Translations under genes and position numbers: made by a program
DNA from: Nectonema munidae
Taxonomy: Eukaryota; Nematomorpha; Nectonematoida; Nectonematidae
Direction: 5' to 3'
NCBI GenBank assembly: GCA_030549495.1
Contig: JAUIRK010000905.1
Coordinates: 253,001 to 317,000, forward strand
Length of the DNA stretch: 64,000 bases
In this document: positions 49,472 through 61,224 of the stretch, in pieces
Layout of the letters: the number at the start of each line of letters is the position of its first letter
How positions within the stretch are numbered: the stretch's first letter is position 1
Notes under the pieces: model-generated
What the model was told of the DNA's origin: nothing
Seen by the model: the letters and a program-made list of their open reading frames with translations, nothing else
Database searches by the model: none

Positions 49472-50299
49472 CATAAATTAACAAGCGATGATTTCGAATA
49501 GTTGAAGAGATCGCTCAATGAAAAATAGCGCCAAACAACATTCGAATATTATTTCATGGAAAAATTTTAATACTTGATTCAATAAAAAAGTATTTTTAAT
49601 CATTTAAATTATGTAAGTAAAATAAAAAAGTAAAATTTTTTAAACTTTTCATTATCTATAATTATTTTATATAATGTTTTTTATTCCTAAACAGTATAAT
49701 GATAGGGTGAATCAAACTTTTAATCTTGCTATTTTAAAATTATATTCTCTGCTGTTAGTGTATATTATTGGGTTACTGTTGTCAAAGAGGCAGTCGTAGA
49801 ATGTTCATAATATACTGCTTTTGTTATATAGTACATGAATCGTTTTCAAAAAAATTATTTTTCATGATGTTTAGTTCTTTAATTTTGAGGTTAATGACCT
49901 TTGCTTTTGAGATTTTATACCTGAAAATATTAGTATCAAATTTTAATATCGAAAAAGACATAACATTTATTTTTTATGTCAAAAATATATTATTAAATCC
50001 ATTATGTTTCACAAATATATTTTTTTGAAAAAGAAACAATATATTAAAATTGGAGAGGCATTTACCAAAAGGTAATATTGAAAATAGATGATTAATAGGT
50101 GTTACTGTTTTACTTTTAAGTATTAAAATAAAAGGAGGCATCAATTGATTATAATAATATGTATAACAAAGAAATGATATAAAATTGAGGAGGCATCATT
50201 GATTTCTTCGATAATTATCAAAATAAATAAAAAAATAAATAAATAAATTATCAAATTGCAGACTTCATTTGGTTATTTTTATACCAGATTTGTAGAATA
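49472..50299. other. AT-rich spacer
   Basis: Two related phrases, GGAGGCATCAATTG and GGAGGCATCATTG, occur at about 50134 and 50189. The ORF at 49768-50028 has no recognised domain. Confidence 0.4.
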
Positions 50300-53200
50300 A
50301 AAAAGACAACAGGAAACAACTCCAAGTTCGGGTCGGTGGCTACAATCCGCTCTTTCAATGTTTTCCTGTTGTAAGTATCCTCTTTGTTGAAACCAATATC
50401 TTGGAGTCGCTCTGCTAGTCCATCTTTCTATCTTTTGCGTTGTCTTCCCCTGCTTCTCTTTCCATCCACTTTTTTTTATCCATCGCTTGTCTCACTATGT
50501 CGTTTTCTTTCTTCCTTAAAAGTGTTTTACCACCTTAATTTGCTGTGTTCCCCTACTGCCAATAAACTTATTCTTTTTCTCTTTAAAATAAACCACTGCC
50601 AATAAACTTATCCTTTATTTCTTTTTTTCTTAAGCTCCATCATTCACATCCATATGTCATTACTGGTCTTAAGATTGTTGTGTAAATCTTCGCTTTCAGT
50701 TTCATCGGCATTCATGCATTTTCTTCAATTTTATTTTCTATCAGTTGTCTTGTAACAAAAATGCATATATCGTGCTCTTTCCTAACATAAATCCAAATTG
50801 TTTGGGCTCTATTTCAACCACTGATCTAATTCGCTTGTCCAAAATTCTTTCCATTTGTTTTAGTCCGTGCTCCAATAACTTTATCCCACGATAAATACGA
50901 CATTCTAAAAGGTCTCCTTTCTTTTCCATATGGGTACTAATAAACTTTTCCTCCAGTCTTCAGGTATTTTTTCTTCTATCCACACTCTTTTCAGTAGTTT
51001 CACCATCCAACAGAGAGTTTCATATCCTCTTGCTTTCAGCATATCGACACTAATGTCACTAAGTCCAGTTGCTTTATCATTCTTCATTTTTTTAATTTAT
51101 TGCATCACTTCGGCTTGATCAATTATTTTTTCTCGTCCTTATAACTTAAACGTTTCTTCGACTTCTTCTTTACTACTACCTCTATTCAGAAGTTCTTCTA
51201 AATAATCTGCCCATCTGTTTTTAACTTCTTTAGTTTTAAAGACGAGTTTTCCCTCTTTATCTTTAATAAAATTGACGTTACCAATTTCTTCCCTTTCTTT
51301 CTGTCTTGCTTTAGCAATTCTGTATATTTGCTTTTCCCCTTAATTTGTTCTTTAACCCTTTCATTGCCAGCGTATCAAATATCATACAGACAATAATTTT
51401 TTTTCTTCATGTTGAATACTAGAAATTTGTATATCAAATACTCTTACTACAATTTATAATTCAAAATGACAAAAGTTAGGACGAGAAAATGTGAATCAAT
51501 CAAAAAATTTTGATTGAATAGCATAACAGTTGCAAAAAAAGGGCATATTTTATCATAACACGCATATTTCTTCATCTACTTCTTCATATTCCTTGAGAAA
51601 ATTGTCTCATATGCTATTTATCCAGTTAAGTTTATAAATCATTTTTGAAATAAGTAAGGGCTTTTGTTTTTTTGCTTTTTTACAACAAAAGTCTGTATGA
51701 TATTTCATACAACGTTAATTCATGTAAGTTTAGCATGCCTAATGAATATTTATAAATAGTTTTTACAGTTCTAAATATGAAGTATTTTTTATTTAGATTA
51801 ATATGTCTGAGTTCAATGGTGTTTACAATAGATGTTCGGATCTTGATTTATCAGACAAACAAGACATACTTTTACCTAAAGCCGATTTATCAGAGGTAGA
51901 AACAGATTCTGGTTCAGACATACAAAAGTTTGACTATTTTGATAAAAATGAAAGTTATGCCTCTTGTGAAGAATTCGATGTATGTTTGAAGGAAAATAAA
52001 ACCCAAGAAAAAACGCTACAATGGACAAAGACGTTGAAACTGATTATTCCGTTGAAAATATACCATGTTTTGAAGAAAATACATTTGAAAAAAAAAGAAA
52101 TTCTAAGTCCTTACTGCTATTTTCAAAAATTTTAGACGAAAGAAATGACCGATCTGATATCGAGTCAATCAAATTTTCATGCGCATAATAAAAGTAAACT
52201 TTCATTGAAAACTGATTCAAAAGAAATATCAGAGTTTCTTGGAATTTTGATTAAATGGGCATAATGAAGATGCCTCGATTCCAAATGTACTGCAGTGAAA
52301 GCTTCAGAGTTCCGATTTTTCTTCCAACTTTAAGTAATCTACATTTTGAAGATAACTCCTTGATCATTACAAATCGGGTAGAAAAAGAATATGACAGATT
52401 AGCTAAAGTTCGACGCTTTCTGGAGATATTTAGAAAGCAATTCAACAATATTTTCAGTGATCAATTTGAAAACATTGATGAGCAGAGTATACCTTTTAAA
52501 GGGCGTCTTGCAATATGTGAAATGCAAACCCAAAAAATGGGGGTTTAAAGTTTTTTCAAAAAATTCAGCTGATGGTTTCATCCATGACTTTTTCATTTAT
52601 GATAGCAAAGTGCGTGTTGATAACTCAAGTAAATATTCTTCGGGAGATTCTGTGTTAGAGCTCTGAAAATTTCTCCAAAAGAAAGAAAATATTGTGTTCT
52701 TTTTTGATAATTATTTTACATCATTGAGCTTGATAAATAAATTAAAGGAAATTGGAATATATTCTTGTGGAATGATTCGTAAAAACAGGGTTCCTGGTTT
52801 AAAAATCATGAAAGATTCTGAAATGAAAAAAAAAGGAAGAGGATTCTATGTGTGCAGTACTGAAAAATTAAGCAAAATAAAAGTTATCCAATGGTTCGAC
52901 AGCAGATTTATATTGTTTGCCTCAAATTTTGCTTCGATTGAGCTTATTGAACTAGTAAAATGATGGGATCAAAGAAATAAAAAGTTTGTAACATTTGAAT
53001 GCCCTAAGATCGTGACACTTTACAATCAACTGATGGGCGGAACTGATTCATTTGATATGTTTTCTTCCCATTATAAGTGCGATCACAAGGCGAGAGTATG
53101 GTATAGAAGGATCTTTTTTTGGATATTGAACTCCTGTTTAATACAATCCTGGATTTATTATAAAAGACATGCTGAAAGTCTAGGCTTATCTAAGAAGCTT

Positions 53201-54320
53201 GCTTTGATTTGCTAACTTTCTCTTCGCATATTGGAACTGTACTGATTAGCTCCAAAGAAAAGATCGTTCTTTGAAACATTTATTGAAGATGAGATAAGAT
53301 TCGACTGTTATGAACACTTTTCAAATATGGTAGATGGTTCAGGAGAAGTTGTAAAAAATGCTCCACGCTAACTCAGATTATTTGGATAAAGTGTAATGTA
53401 GGATTATGTTTGAGACCTGAGAGAAACTGTTTCTTTATTTATCATAAGAAGTGTATGTTTCACCTTCTTTAATAAACTTTTATGTGTTTTTAATGATATT
53501 TTCTTATCCAATTAATTTCTAGTTTTCTACGAACTTTTTTAAAATTATCCGCATAAACACTATTGTATTTTAATGAACTTTCTGCTTTATCAAGGGTTAC
53601 AAACTAAGCTTTAATGTTTTTTCCCACGTAAAGTTGTATTTCGGTAATGAAAGGGTAGTCATCATAAAGTTTTTGTGTCCCTTCGTTCCCAGCAATTGCA
53701 ATACTCTTTTTAGCTTCTTTTTTTGACTCCACATATTTCTTTATCTTCTTTTAAGTTTCTTTTTTGCCACTTTTTGAAAGCCATTTATTCTCTTTTAGCA
53801 CTTTTCTAACATTTTTACTCCACCACAATGTCTCTTCCTGTTTTATTCTACCATTCTTTGTTCGTTCTAAAAAAATTTCGCTCACTAACACTAAAGTCTC
53901 TTTTATCTTTCCCCAAATTTGTTCTACATGCTCACTCTTCCTCACTCGTTTACCTATCGTTCTTAATGCTTTCCTAAACTCTAACCTTGCTTCTCTTTCT
54001 TTTAGCTTCTAAATCTTCAGTTTTTTGGATATTTTGCTTATATTTTTGTTTTTGTACACATGAAGAACAACCATTCTGTGTTGGCTGACAATCTCGCTTC
54101 CAGGAATGGCCTTGCAATCTTTCAATTTTTTGCATTTTTTGCCTCATCAAAATAAAATCTATTTGACTGCATCGCTTTTATACGTAATAATATGCTCTGC
54201 TTTTTTCCTAAATTTTGTGTTACAAACAAAGAGTTCACTTCTCTCCGCCATCTGTAAAATTCTCTCTCCCTTTCCTTTTCTGGTTTCATTCCTTATTCCC
54301 CCTTTTAACTATTATATATA
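50300..54320 (-). pseudogene. RTE-like LINE ORF2, split by a piggyBac and internally deleted
   Basis: Reading on the minus strand from 54320, the endonuclease C-terminal part shows KAIPGSEIVSQHRMVVLHVY (CKVIPGE..ASQHRLLVMD in RTE-type proteins). A linker follows (RKSEHVEQIWGKIKETLVLV, WWSKNVRKVLKENKWL), then SKKEAKKSIAIAGNEGTQKL up to 53656. The element resumes below 51356 with IYRIAKARQKEREEIGNVNF, EVKNRWADYLEELLNRG, then the RT start KNDKATGLSDISVDMLKARG and PEDWRKSLLVPIWKRK. Next comes FGFMLGKSTIYAF near 50770. The catalytic FADD box is missing: the next readable block is MPMKLKAKIYTTILRPVMTY (50650-50710). The 3' end reads GFNKEDTYNRKTLKERIVAT, DPNLEL. Several stops and frameshifts occur as well. 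Class is judged by motifs; RTE or a close relative. Confidence 0.8.
51356..53655 (+). pseudogene. piggyBac transposon inserted in the LINE, transposase broken
   Basis: Left end TTAA then CCCTTTCATTGCC (51352-51368); right end, inward, CCCTTTCATTACC. The right TTAA is not intact (TAGT follows). The transposase starts at 51803 (MSEFNGVYNRC, with acidic N-terminal region). 52255-52548 covers MPRFQMYCSESFRVPIFL and ENIDEQSIPFKGRL, holding the first catalytic Asp. 52694-52963 has FFFDNYFTSLSLINKLKEIG (second Asp), GMIRKNRVPGLKI and VIQWFDSRF. 53012-53215 has YNQLMGGTDSFDMF (third Asp) and KARVWYRRIFFWILN. All three Asp positions of the DDD triad remain. About two frameshifts and three in-frame stops break the gene. 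The C-terminal Cys-rich domain is not clearly preserved. The surrounding LINE matches across the two sides of the insertion. Confidence 0.85.
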
Positions 54321-55180
54321 ACTATCATATTCAAAAATTTTTGAATTAACTTAGAATAATATTTTTAATACAAACATGACATTAGACATTTCAAAGAAAC
54401 CCTTGATAATGTATAAATTGATCTTGGTATTTTATATATTTTTAAAAATTTTCTTTATTGACAACACACCACAGTTTTTTTTTTACTTTTTTGCTCAAAA
54501 CTTTAGAAGATTTTTTTATCCTGGCGTAAATAAAATTAAAGTTTTCCTTGACGCAAGGATTTTGAAGTGTCCCTTTAATAATAATCCTCGATAGCGAATT
54601 TTCAAATCGATGTTGAACGTGATGTTAAAAATCTTATTAAGGTCCCCATCTCAAATTTTTATATCCCTTTTATTCCAAAAATACCCCATTTTTTGGGGAA
54701 ATTTATTCTAAAATTTTATATAATACTTTTTATTTAAATAAGTTTTATTTTTGCATAAATTTGGTTTCCAAATTTTTTAGTTCTCTGACTGTAGTTTTAA
54801 TTTTTTTAATATAACTATCGTAGTCAGCATGAAATTTTAATATGAAATCACCTCTCATTTATTCATTATTTTAGACAAAAAATAATTTTGATTGAAATAT
54901 TTATATTCTTTAAAATTTCCAAGTTGATGACCTAATTTTTAGATTTTTTTCTTTAAAATATCACCATTGTGCTTAGCATAAAATTTTAATATAAAATGAC
55001 CTCTCATATACGCTTTTAGACAAAAAAAAATTGATTTATTTTTGGCGTGTTTGTACGAAGGCGATCAAATCATTTTTAAAGATTAATTAAAAAAATATCT
55101 ACTTAAAGTATGCATTATACATAAAAATAATTAAATCATATCGTTATTTTAAAAGTAAATACCATATAAGTAAATAGTTT
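54321..55180. other. AT-rich spacer
   Basis: A phrase TAATATAAAATGACCTCTCA near 54991 is a diverged repeat of TAATATGAAATCACCTCTCA near 54838, a local direct duplication. No gene seen. Confidence 0.4.
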
Positions 55181-55182
55181 TC

Positions 55183-55312
55183 TGATAGATCATTCTACCT
55201 CAGGTTCGAATCTAAGGCTATTTTTCTTGATTCTTATGAGAATCAAGAACAAATTTTCATGAGAAGCAAGAAAAATAGCTTTAGATTCGAACCTGGGGTT
55301 GAATGGTTTATC
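55183..55312. repeat. Foldback with about 50-bp arms containing a B-box-like core
   Basis: The left arm has CTCAGGTTCGAATCTAAGGC and TATTTTTCTTGATTCT; the right arm is its near-exact reverse complement (GAAGCAAGAAAAATAGC then TTTAGATTCGAACCTGGGG). Each arm carries GGTTCGAATC, the RNA polymerase III B-box consensus, so this may be a pair of inverted SINE ends or a MITE. Confidence 0.75.
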
Positions 55313-55354
55313 ATTTAAAAGTAATATTATGACATATAATATAATTCAAATATA

Positions 55355-55470
55355 ATAAGCTATGGATTATTTGCCATCTTTGTGAAAATATCTTAATTCT
55401 AACCTTAACCTGGCCTGTATGTCTGTTAAAATCATTTTTCTACCAATACTCAAAGTTTTAATCAAATCGA
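55355..55470 (+). repeat. Local direct repeat, copy 1 (partner at 56232-56345)
   Basis: ATTTGCCATCTTTGTGAAAA, GTTAAAATCATTTTTCTACC and TTTTAATCAAATCGAAT match in order TTTGCCACCTTTGGGAAAG, GTTAAAAATCATTTTTGCAC and TTTTAATCAAATCCGAT in the partner. The pair flanks the inverted repeat at 55800-56090. Confidence 0.55.
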
Positions 55471-55799
55471 ATGGGGCTGCTTGATTACATATGGTAAATG
55501 TTGCCTATTTATTTTTTTTAACTTTATTTGTGTCAAAATGAGGCTTCCCCTCAGCGCCGCATACTGAATGAATATAAAAATGTGTTAGATTAAATATATA
55601 TATATGTATGTTTCAGAAACATTTTCAAGAAGATAAATAGTCTTTTTCATCTTAAAACTTCGTACAAATTTCCAATTTTAACTAAATATCCACCATACAA
55701 ATAGGTCTTTTAATTAAAAGTCCTATTGCAAAACGCGGCGAGCTTGATATCAAAGAAATAATATATGTTAACGACTAAAGTATAGAAAAGATGGGTTAT

Positions 55800-56090
55800 T
55801 ATCAAAGTTGTGACAAATCAAAGGAGAGACATGACAAAAATACGAAAATTCAAAGGAGTGACAAATCAAAGGCGTGCCATACAAATCAAATAATTAATTA
55901 ACTAAGTGAGAAATGATTTTTCTAACCAACTAATTAAACAAACAAAGTAACTAACCTAGTCACAAATCTTTGATTTCTCACTCTTTTCATTACTTGTCAC
56001 CCTTTCATTTGTCACTCCTTTGAACATTATTATTTAAGGAGTGACAAAATTTGGCATCCCTTTGTGTTGTCACTTCTTTCAACGCATCTC
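55800..56090. repeat. Imperfect inverted repeat rich in GGAGTGACAAA motifs
   Basis: The left side has TTCAAAGGAGTGACAAATCA; the right side has the complement TTTGTCACTCCTTTGAAC, plus further CACTCTTTTC and TTGTCACCC variants. About 290 bp; probably a MITE. Non-coding. Confidence 0.65.
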
Positions 56091-56231
56091 AGACAAAGTT
56101 GCATGCAATTGTGCTTTGAATGAGTGATAGTGTATTACGAAGGTGAGACATTTAATGAAAAAAAGCAATCTCTAAGACTCAAATAGGGGTATTTGAAAAG
56201 AAAAGCAGATAATTTAGAATGTTTATTAAAT

Positions 56232-56345
56232 TATAATAAACTAGAGGTTCTTTGCCACCTTTGGGAAAGTAGCCTAAACAAAGAGTCAGTTAAAAATCAT
56301 TTTTGCACCATTATTCAATGTTTTAATCAAATCCGATAATCCCAA
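56232..56345 (+). repeat. Local direct repeat, copy 2
   Basis: See the copy at 55355-55470; spacing is about 875 bp and order of conserved blocks is kept. Confidence 0.55.
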
Positions 56346-56884
56346 ATTAGTATCACTTATTTTTTGGGTTAGTAAAGGATGACTTAACTAAGTTTGTAAG
56401 TTAGCGCTACTAATGGTTCTATTTTCACGGATATAAGTAAATAAAGCACTAGCTGTAGCATTCAATATTTTATTTAATGTTAGAGGATGTGAATTATAAC
56501 AAACACGTTATGCACTCATGAAGATAATGAGAAGGCCTCACTTGAAGTATACGAAGAGAAACTTAGATGGCGTTAATTGAAAAGATACCTGTGTTTGAAT
56601 AATGTGTTTTTACAATATATTTTTCATCTTGTTTTTTGGAGTTATCCTTACAACAAAACCTTAAAAAGACTTTTGTTTTAGAAAAAAGTAGTATAAAAAA
56701 TGATAAATATTAGAGAAAAAAGGTTTAAAAATTAGCGCTAGTAAATCTAAAGGATAAACGATTCATAAAAACTGAAAATCTGTTTAGATCCGTCAAGTGC
56801 CGGTTTTTTACCCTGGTTTTCTTCCTCTGAAGAATTCAAAGGTTTTTACGGTTAGGTAGTGCTCTAGCGACGCGATTCTACGTG

Positions 56885-57143
56885 GTTAGTAATCAAGCTA
56901 TCACTAGACAATAAGTTTTTTTCCCAAATTGGGAGCGTTCGCGTTAGGATTGTATCGTTCTCTCAGTTGTATTTATATATTGTCACATAAATTCTTGTAA
57001 AATACTATATATAATAGAGCTATTCTTTTGTAACAAGGGCCGATTGGTGTTTAGTGGGATGGAAAGTCCAGTTAGACTTGGACTCAGCATTCCAGGCGGG
57101 CCACGATATCCGAAAGGATGGGTGCGAACGTCACAAAACAACT
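56885..57143 (+). repeat. About 260-bp repeat with conserved stem-loop, copy 1
   Basis: Opens GTTAGTAATCAAGCTATCAC and contains GTTAGGATTGTATCG, ATGGAAAGTCCA, TTGGACTCAGCATTCC and CACGATATCCGAAAGGATG. The segment AGTCCA-8 nt-TGGACT forms a 6-bp hairpin, and ATCC-GAAA-GGAT forms a GNRA-tetraloop hairpin. A partner lies at 57431-57704. It is followed by a TTAA microsatellite (57143-57164). Not a recognised tRNA, snRNA or ribozyme. Confidence 0.7.
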
Positions 57144-57430
57144 TAATTAATTAATTAATTAATTAGATCCGTCAACTTAAATTTAGGATTGGCACAACGT
57201 ATAAGTCCAAAAACAGTTTTATGGTATGAGCCAGGTTAGGCATAGTCGCTTATCTGGCCTCTGTAGGAGCCCGCTTGTAGGACCGATTATATTCATATTG
57301 TAAAATTCTAGGGTAACTTATATACTCATATCATGTATATATCGGACAGAGTCAAATTCCAGGCGTAGCATTGTCTATATTTTTGACTTCCATAATATGC
57401 AATAAATATTACATATCAATAATAAACCTT

Positions 57431-57704
57431 GTTAGTAATCAAGCTAACACTAGACATTAAGATTGTTTCACATTTTGTGAAGGTTGAGGTTAGGATTGTA
57501 TCGATCACTCATCTCTATTCCTATATTTGAAACATATATTCTTGTAGAATAATATATATCAAGGTAAGGTATGCACTATGCAGTAACGAGGGCCGGCATT
57601 AAGCTTCTAGTGAGATGGAAAGTCTACATTGATCATGGACTCAGCATTCCCGGCTTGGCACGATATCTGAAAGAATCGATGCTAACTTCATAAACAATAA
57701 CTTG
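57431..57704 (+). repeat. About 270-bp repeat with conserved stem-loop, copy 2
   Basis: Matches copy 1 from GTTAGTAATCAAGCTAACAC through GTTAGGATTGTATCG, ATGGAAAGTCTA, ATGGACTCAGCATTCC and CACGATATCTGAAAG. The hairpin keeps its 6-bp stem with one C-to-T change that converts a C-G pair to a T-G (wobble) pair, and its 8-nt loop, although the loop sequence is different. Confidence 0.7.
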
Positions 57705-60570
57705 ACTAACTTAAAATAGGAAAATTTAGTTTCTAAGATAGATCCTTGTAGTGTCTATGGGTTAAGAGTTAAAAAAAATTAATTTTTTGTATAAATTATA
57801 ATAAGTAAGTACATTTTAGGTGTTCAAATATTAAGTGTAGCTTGTCAAAATGAAAAAATGGTAAGTGTAGTACTTGTTTCACTTCTAAGATTGTAGAGAC
57901 AAGAAATGAAAAGGTCGTAGTAGAAGGAGTAGAGTTATAAGTTTATCAATTATGTTATTTAGTTTTCAGATAAGGTGCGGGTGTAGTGCGGGTAATCCAG
58001 TAAAACATAGAATAAGGCTGGCTTGGAAGAAGTTTAAATCATTAAGCAGTATTTTGTGCTCTAATACTTTCTCTTTACTATAAATTTATGCAGTTGAAGG
58101 CGGAAAAATTATTTTACTCTTCTTTTGAATCTTTCTTGTCACTCGAGCGTGGGACTGAATGCTGTCGAAAAAATGTACTACCTTATTCATTAGTTCACAA
58201 CTTTACTACCTGAACGATGTATTTAGATTGATTGATTTCTCCTTAAAATGTGATGAATGCCAATAATGACTTTTCATGTCTTCTTGATGATAATCACATT
58301 CATAATAATGATTATTATCATAATGATGAAAGCAGTGATGTCAATACTGGATGTCATGAAGCTGTGCGACTATTGGTAAATAACTCTTCATTGTTAAGAT
58401 GTGCAAGTTAAGGCAAATTAATTTGCACATTTCAACAGTAAATTAAAATTTTTGAATGCAATCGATATTCAGTTTTCACTTCATTGTTTATAAAAACTGC
58501 TATAATTCAAAATTCTATTATTATAATTCTGCCAATAACTTGTGAATCATTTTACGAGATAAAGCGTGCCTTGCAGATACTACTCACATTTCTTTGTCAA
58601 GACAATGACTTCTACAGCCCACAATGTTTTCAAAAATCATCTCAAATTGCAAGTAATATACTTTTCGTTTTATTCTGTTAGGAAAGTCGCGAGCTTTTTG
58701 GCATGAGTCTTTTTGTTGGGGGCCTTTCTAAAATTGAAATTTTAATGTTTTAGGAAAGTTTTTAGTAGTGAATTTTTTTGCAGTGGCTACGGTTATTAAA
58801 TTGTTAATCAAACTAACTAACCAACCAACTTTCTAGATAACTAATAAACTAAACATCTATTGAACCATCTAAGTTGAATTATTGATAAAAGTGACTAATG
58901 GAAAATTATAATTTTTATTATTATATTTTTATAATAAATGTTAACTTCCTTTTTGAATATCCGTGGTGAAATTAATAGTATGCGCCAAAGTGAGCTATTC
59001 CATTATATGTGTGTAAGCACTTTTTGGCGAGCAGCAAAACATATGGCAATGATAAATAATATTCTTCGATTTTTCAAACCTAAATGCGTGTGATATGTCA
59101 TAGTTAGTTTTCATATGTTATATGAAAGCGTTTATAAACGGACTCTTTTCAAAGGGATTTACCTTTACTCACTTAGTCCAAGAAAATAAAGGTGACATGC
59201 CGCCAATGTGAATTTACTTCAGCTTGCGTACCTAACGCTTTTTCTATCAACAGCCCTACTGTAGAATAACGTTTGTCTTCACTTGTAAATTGTCATTCAA
59301 TTAATGAACGTAATTAAATATCTTCATTAAAAGAACAAGACTTATGGACAAAGAACAAAACTTTTAATACACAAACGTCAAATGATTTAACATCAAAGTC
59401 TTCGCGTACCCTTGGGATTCATAATTTAGTATTGCCATAAATTTGCTTTCAAAATTCAAGTAACATTTTGTCTACGCTGAAATCCAATTAAACGGCTCAT
59501 AAAGGATTGCCTATTTCCATACTCCCCATCTCTCACAATAAAAATCGCATAAGAGCGTAATTCTGCACAATAAAGGGTTTTAATACTTTCTAGTTATTAT
59601 TTTTATACAGATTTATTTGCTAGAATTTTCAGGCGCTTTCAGCACAAAGCAATTAAATGAAAAAACATCATGATACAAGAGTAAAGAAAATAACATATAA
59701 ATTTGTAAATTAGTTCAATAATATTTGGTTTATATTTCATTTTAATATATTGAATATGGTGAATTTGAATCACCCAACCAAAAATAGCATAAAACGTGGA
59801 AAAATTTGACTTACAATTTGGATCAAAAGAGGAGTAAATATAAAAGCATTTTATATAAAGGGAATTGAGCAAAAATATCAATAAAGAAGAATGCCTGAAA
59901 AAGATTTCAAAGCAAAGATTAAATTCAATAAATTAAACGTGAGGAAAGCTGTCATTCAAGCATGGTTTAAAAAAAGGAAGTTTAGCACTGTGTGTGTAAC
60001 ACGGGAGATGTGATGTAATTTGAAATCTATGTTAAATTTTTTTTGCATTGATCCTGCTCCAGTTGCGTACCAAGAGGGTGTTCGCCCCGGGAGCAGAATT
60101 TATTTGTACATCAATAAAAATTTAATCTTACATAGTTAATCCTTACATAGTAGTGTAATGATGATTTGCTATACTTTTTATTCCAATTTTCCTTACCTAT
60201 ATACCTGTATCATCAAGTTTTGAAGTGTTATTTGACATTTTGATGGGCGGGATTAAAGATAGGTACGCTACTGCCCTTCTTATTTGTATTGCCTTAGTAT
60301 TGTAATAGTGGAAATCAGTATATTGTAATCATTTCATTCAATAATCTGAATAGTAATGTAAAATTTGTAAAGAAATGTTTACTTTTTTCAATCTACTTTG
60401 ATGCGAAATAACGCTTTGTTTCAAATATTATTGAAAAAAGAGACACGATAAAATTTATATTGATATATATAAGATAATATATATGAAAGAAAATATTTAG
60501 TAACCAATTAATTGGAAGATTTGAAGCATAAATGAAATGAAAAGATGACGAAACTTTGGTCATTCTAATG
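57705..60570. other. AT-rich spacer, no gene recognised
   Basis: A TTAG/AACTAACC-type low-complexity patch occurs at 58800-58880, like that at 3775-3950 but on the other strand. GATGATAATCACATTCATAA near 58285 is a weak imperfect repeat. The ORF at 58484-58681 has no recognised domain. Confidence 0.4.
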
Positions 60571-60574
60571 TTGC

Positions 60575-61224
60575 GTGTTTGGTTTGGCTCCGTTCTTAAT
60601 TTCAGTCGTTCACTCCGTAGATGTTATAGTTAGGTTTGGCTTGTTTCAAACCATAGGTGGTTTGATGCAGTTTTGCTGTGGTTGCTGTGAAGCCTTGATT
60701 GACCCGTACCGAAATGTGAGTAGGTCTATCTTGAGGAATACTATTGTCACAAATGATCACGGTGAATCGTTAGTGGTGATGAGGGGTTGGTTTGCGAGTC
60801 CTGGTGACAAGAATTATGAGAGAGATGATGATGAGTGCGAGGTGCTTATGTCGACTACCTCCACAACTCGACGCCTTTGCGTTGCACAGAGCATGCGATG
60901 GATGATAGGTAACTCGTTGTCGTGCTAGTGTCTAAGTTGTGGCTGGCTTGCACGCCGCCTCATTTTTGTACACGCACATCCCTCCTACTCTCCACGTGCA
61001 TCGATCAGCAGCCACGCTCCTCATCCACAACACAAAAAGAGTGGGAGAGAGCGAGTTCTTGTTTCAGCATTCAATTACATCTGAATGAAAAAAGGACAGA
61101 GTTAATTCAAAATATCGATGCGAGAAGGATCCATGTTGTCTTTTTTAATTATGGCTGTCCTTGTTTTCGCGCTTTTCTAAAATATAGCCAGCAGGAGCAA
61201 TCTTCTTCTCGTTGTGTGGTGGAG
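60575..61224 (+). promoter_or_regulatory. GC-richer region, possible promoter and 5' untranslated exon
   Basis: Base composition here is clearly less AT-rich than anything nearby, with many CG dinucleotides. ORFs of 117 and 127 codons run through it but encode no recognised domain and are probably by-products of fewer stops. The region directly precedes the candidate start codon at 61225, so promoter plus 5' untranslated sequence is the favoured reading. Confidence 0.35.

Noticed and set aside
56885-57143. HDV-like or hammerhead ribozyme in the 260-bp repeat
   Set aside because: No CTGATGA core for a hammerhead, and only 3-5 bp could be found for the first HDV-type stem; the pairing pattern is not met in both copies.
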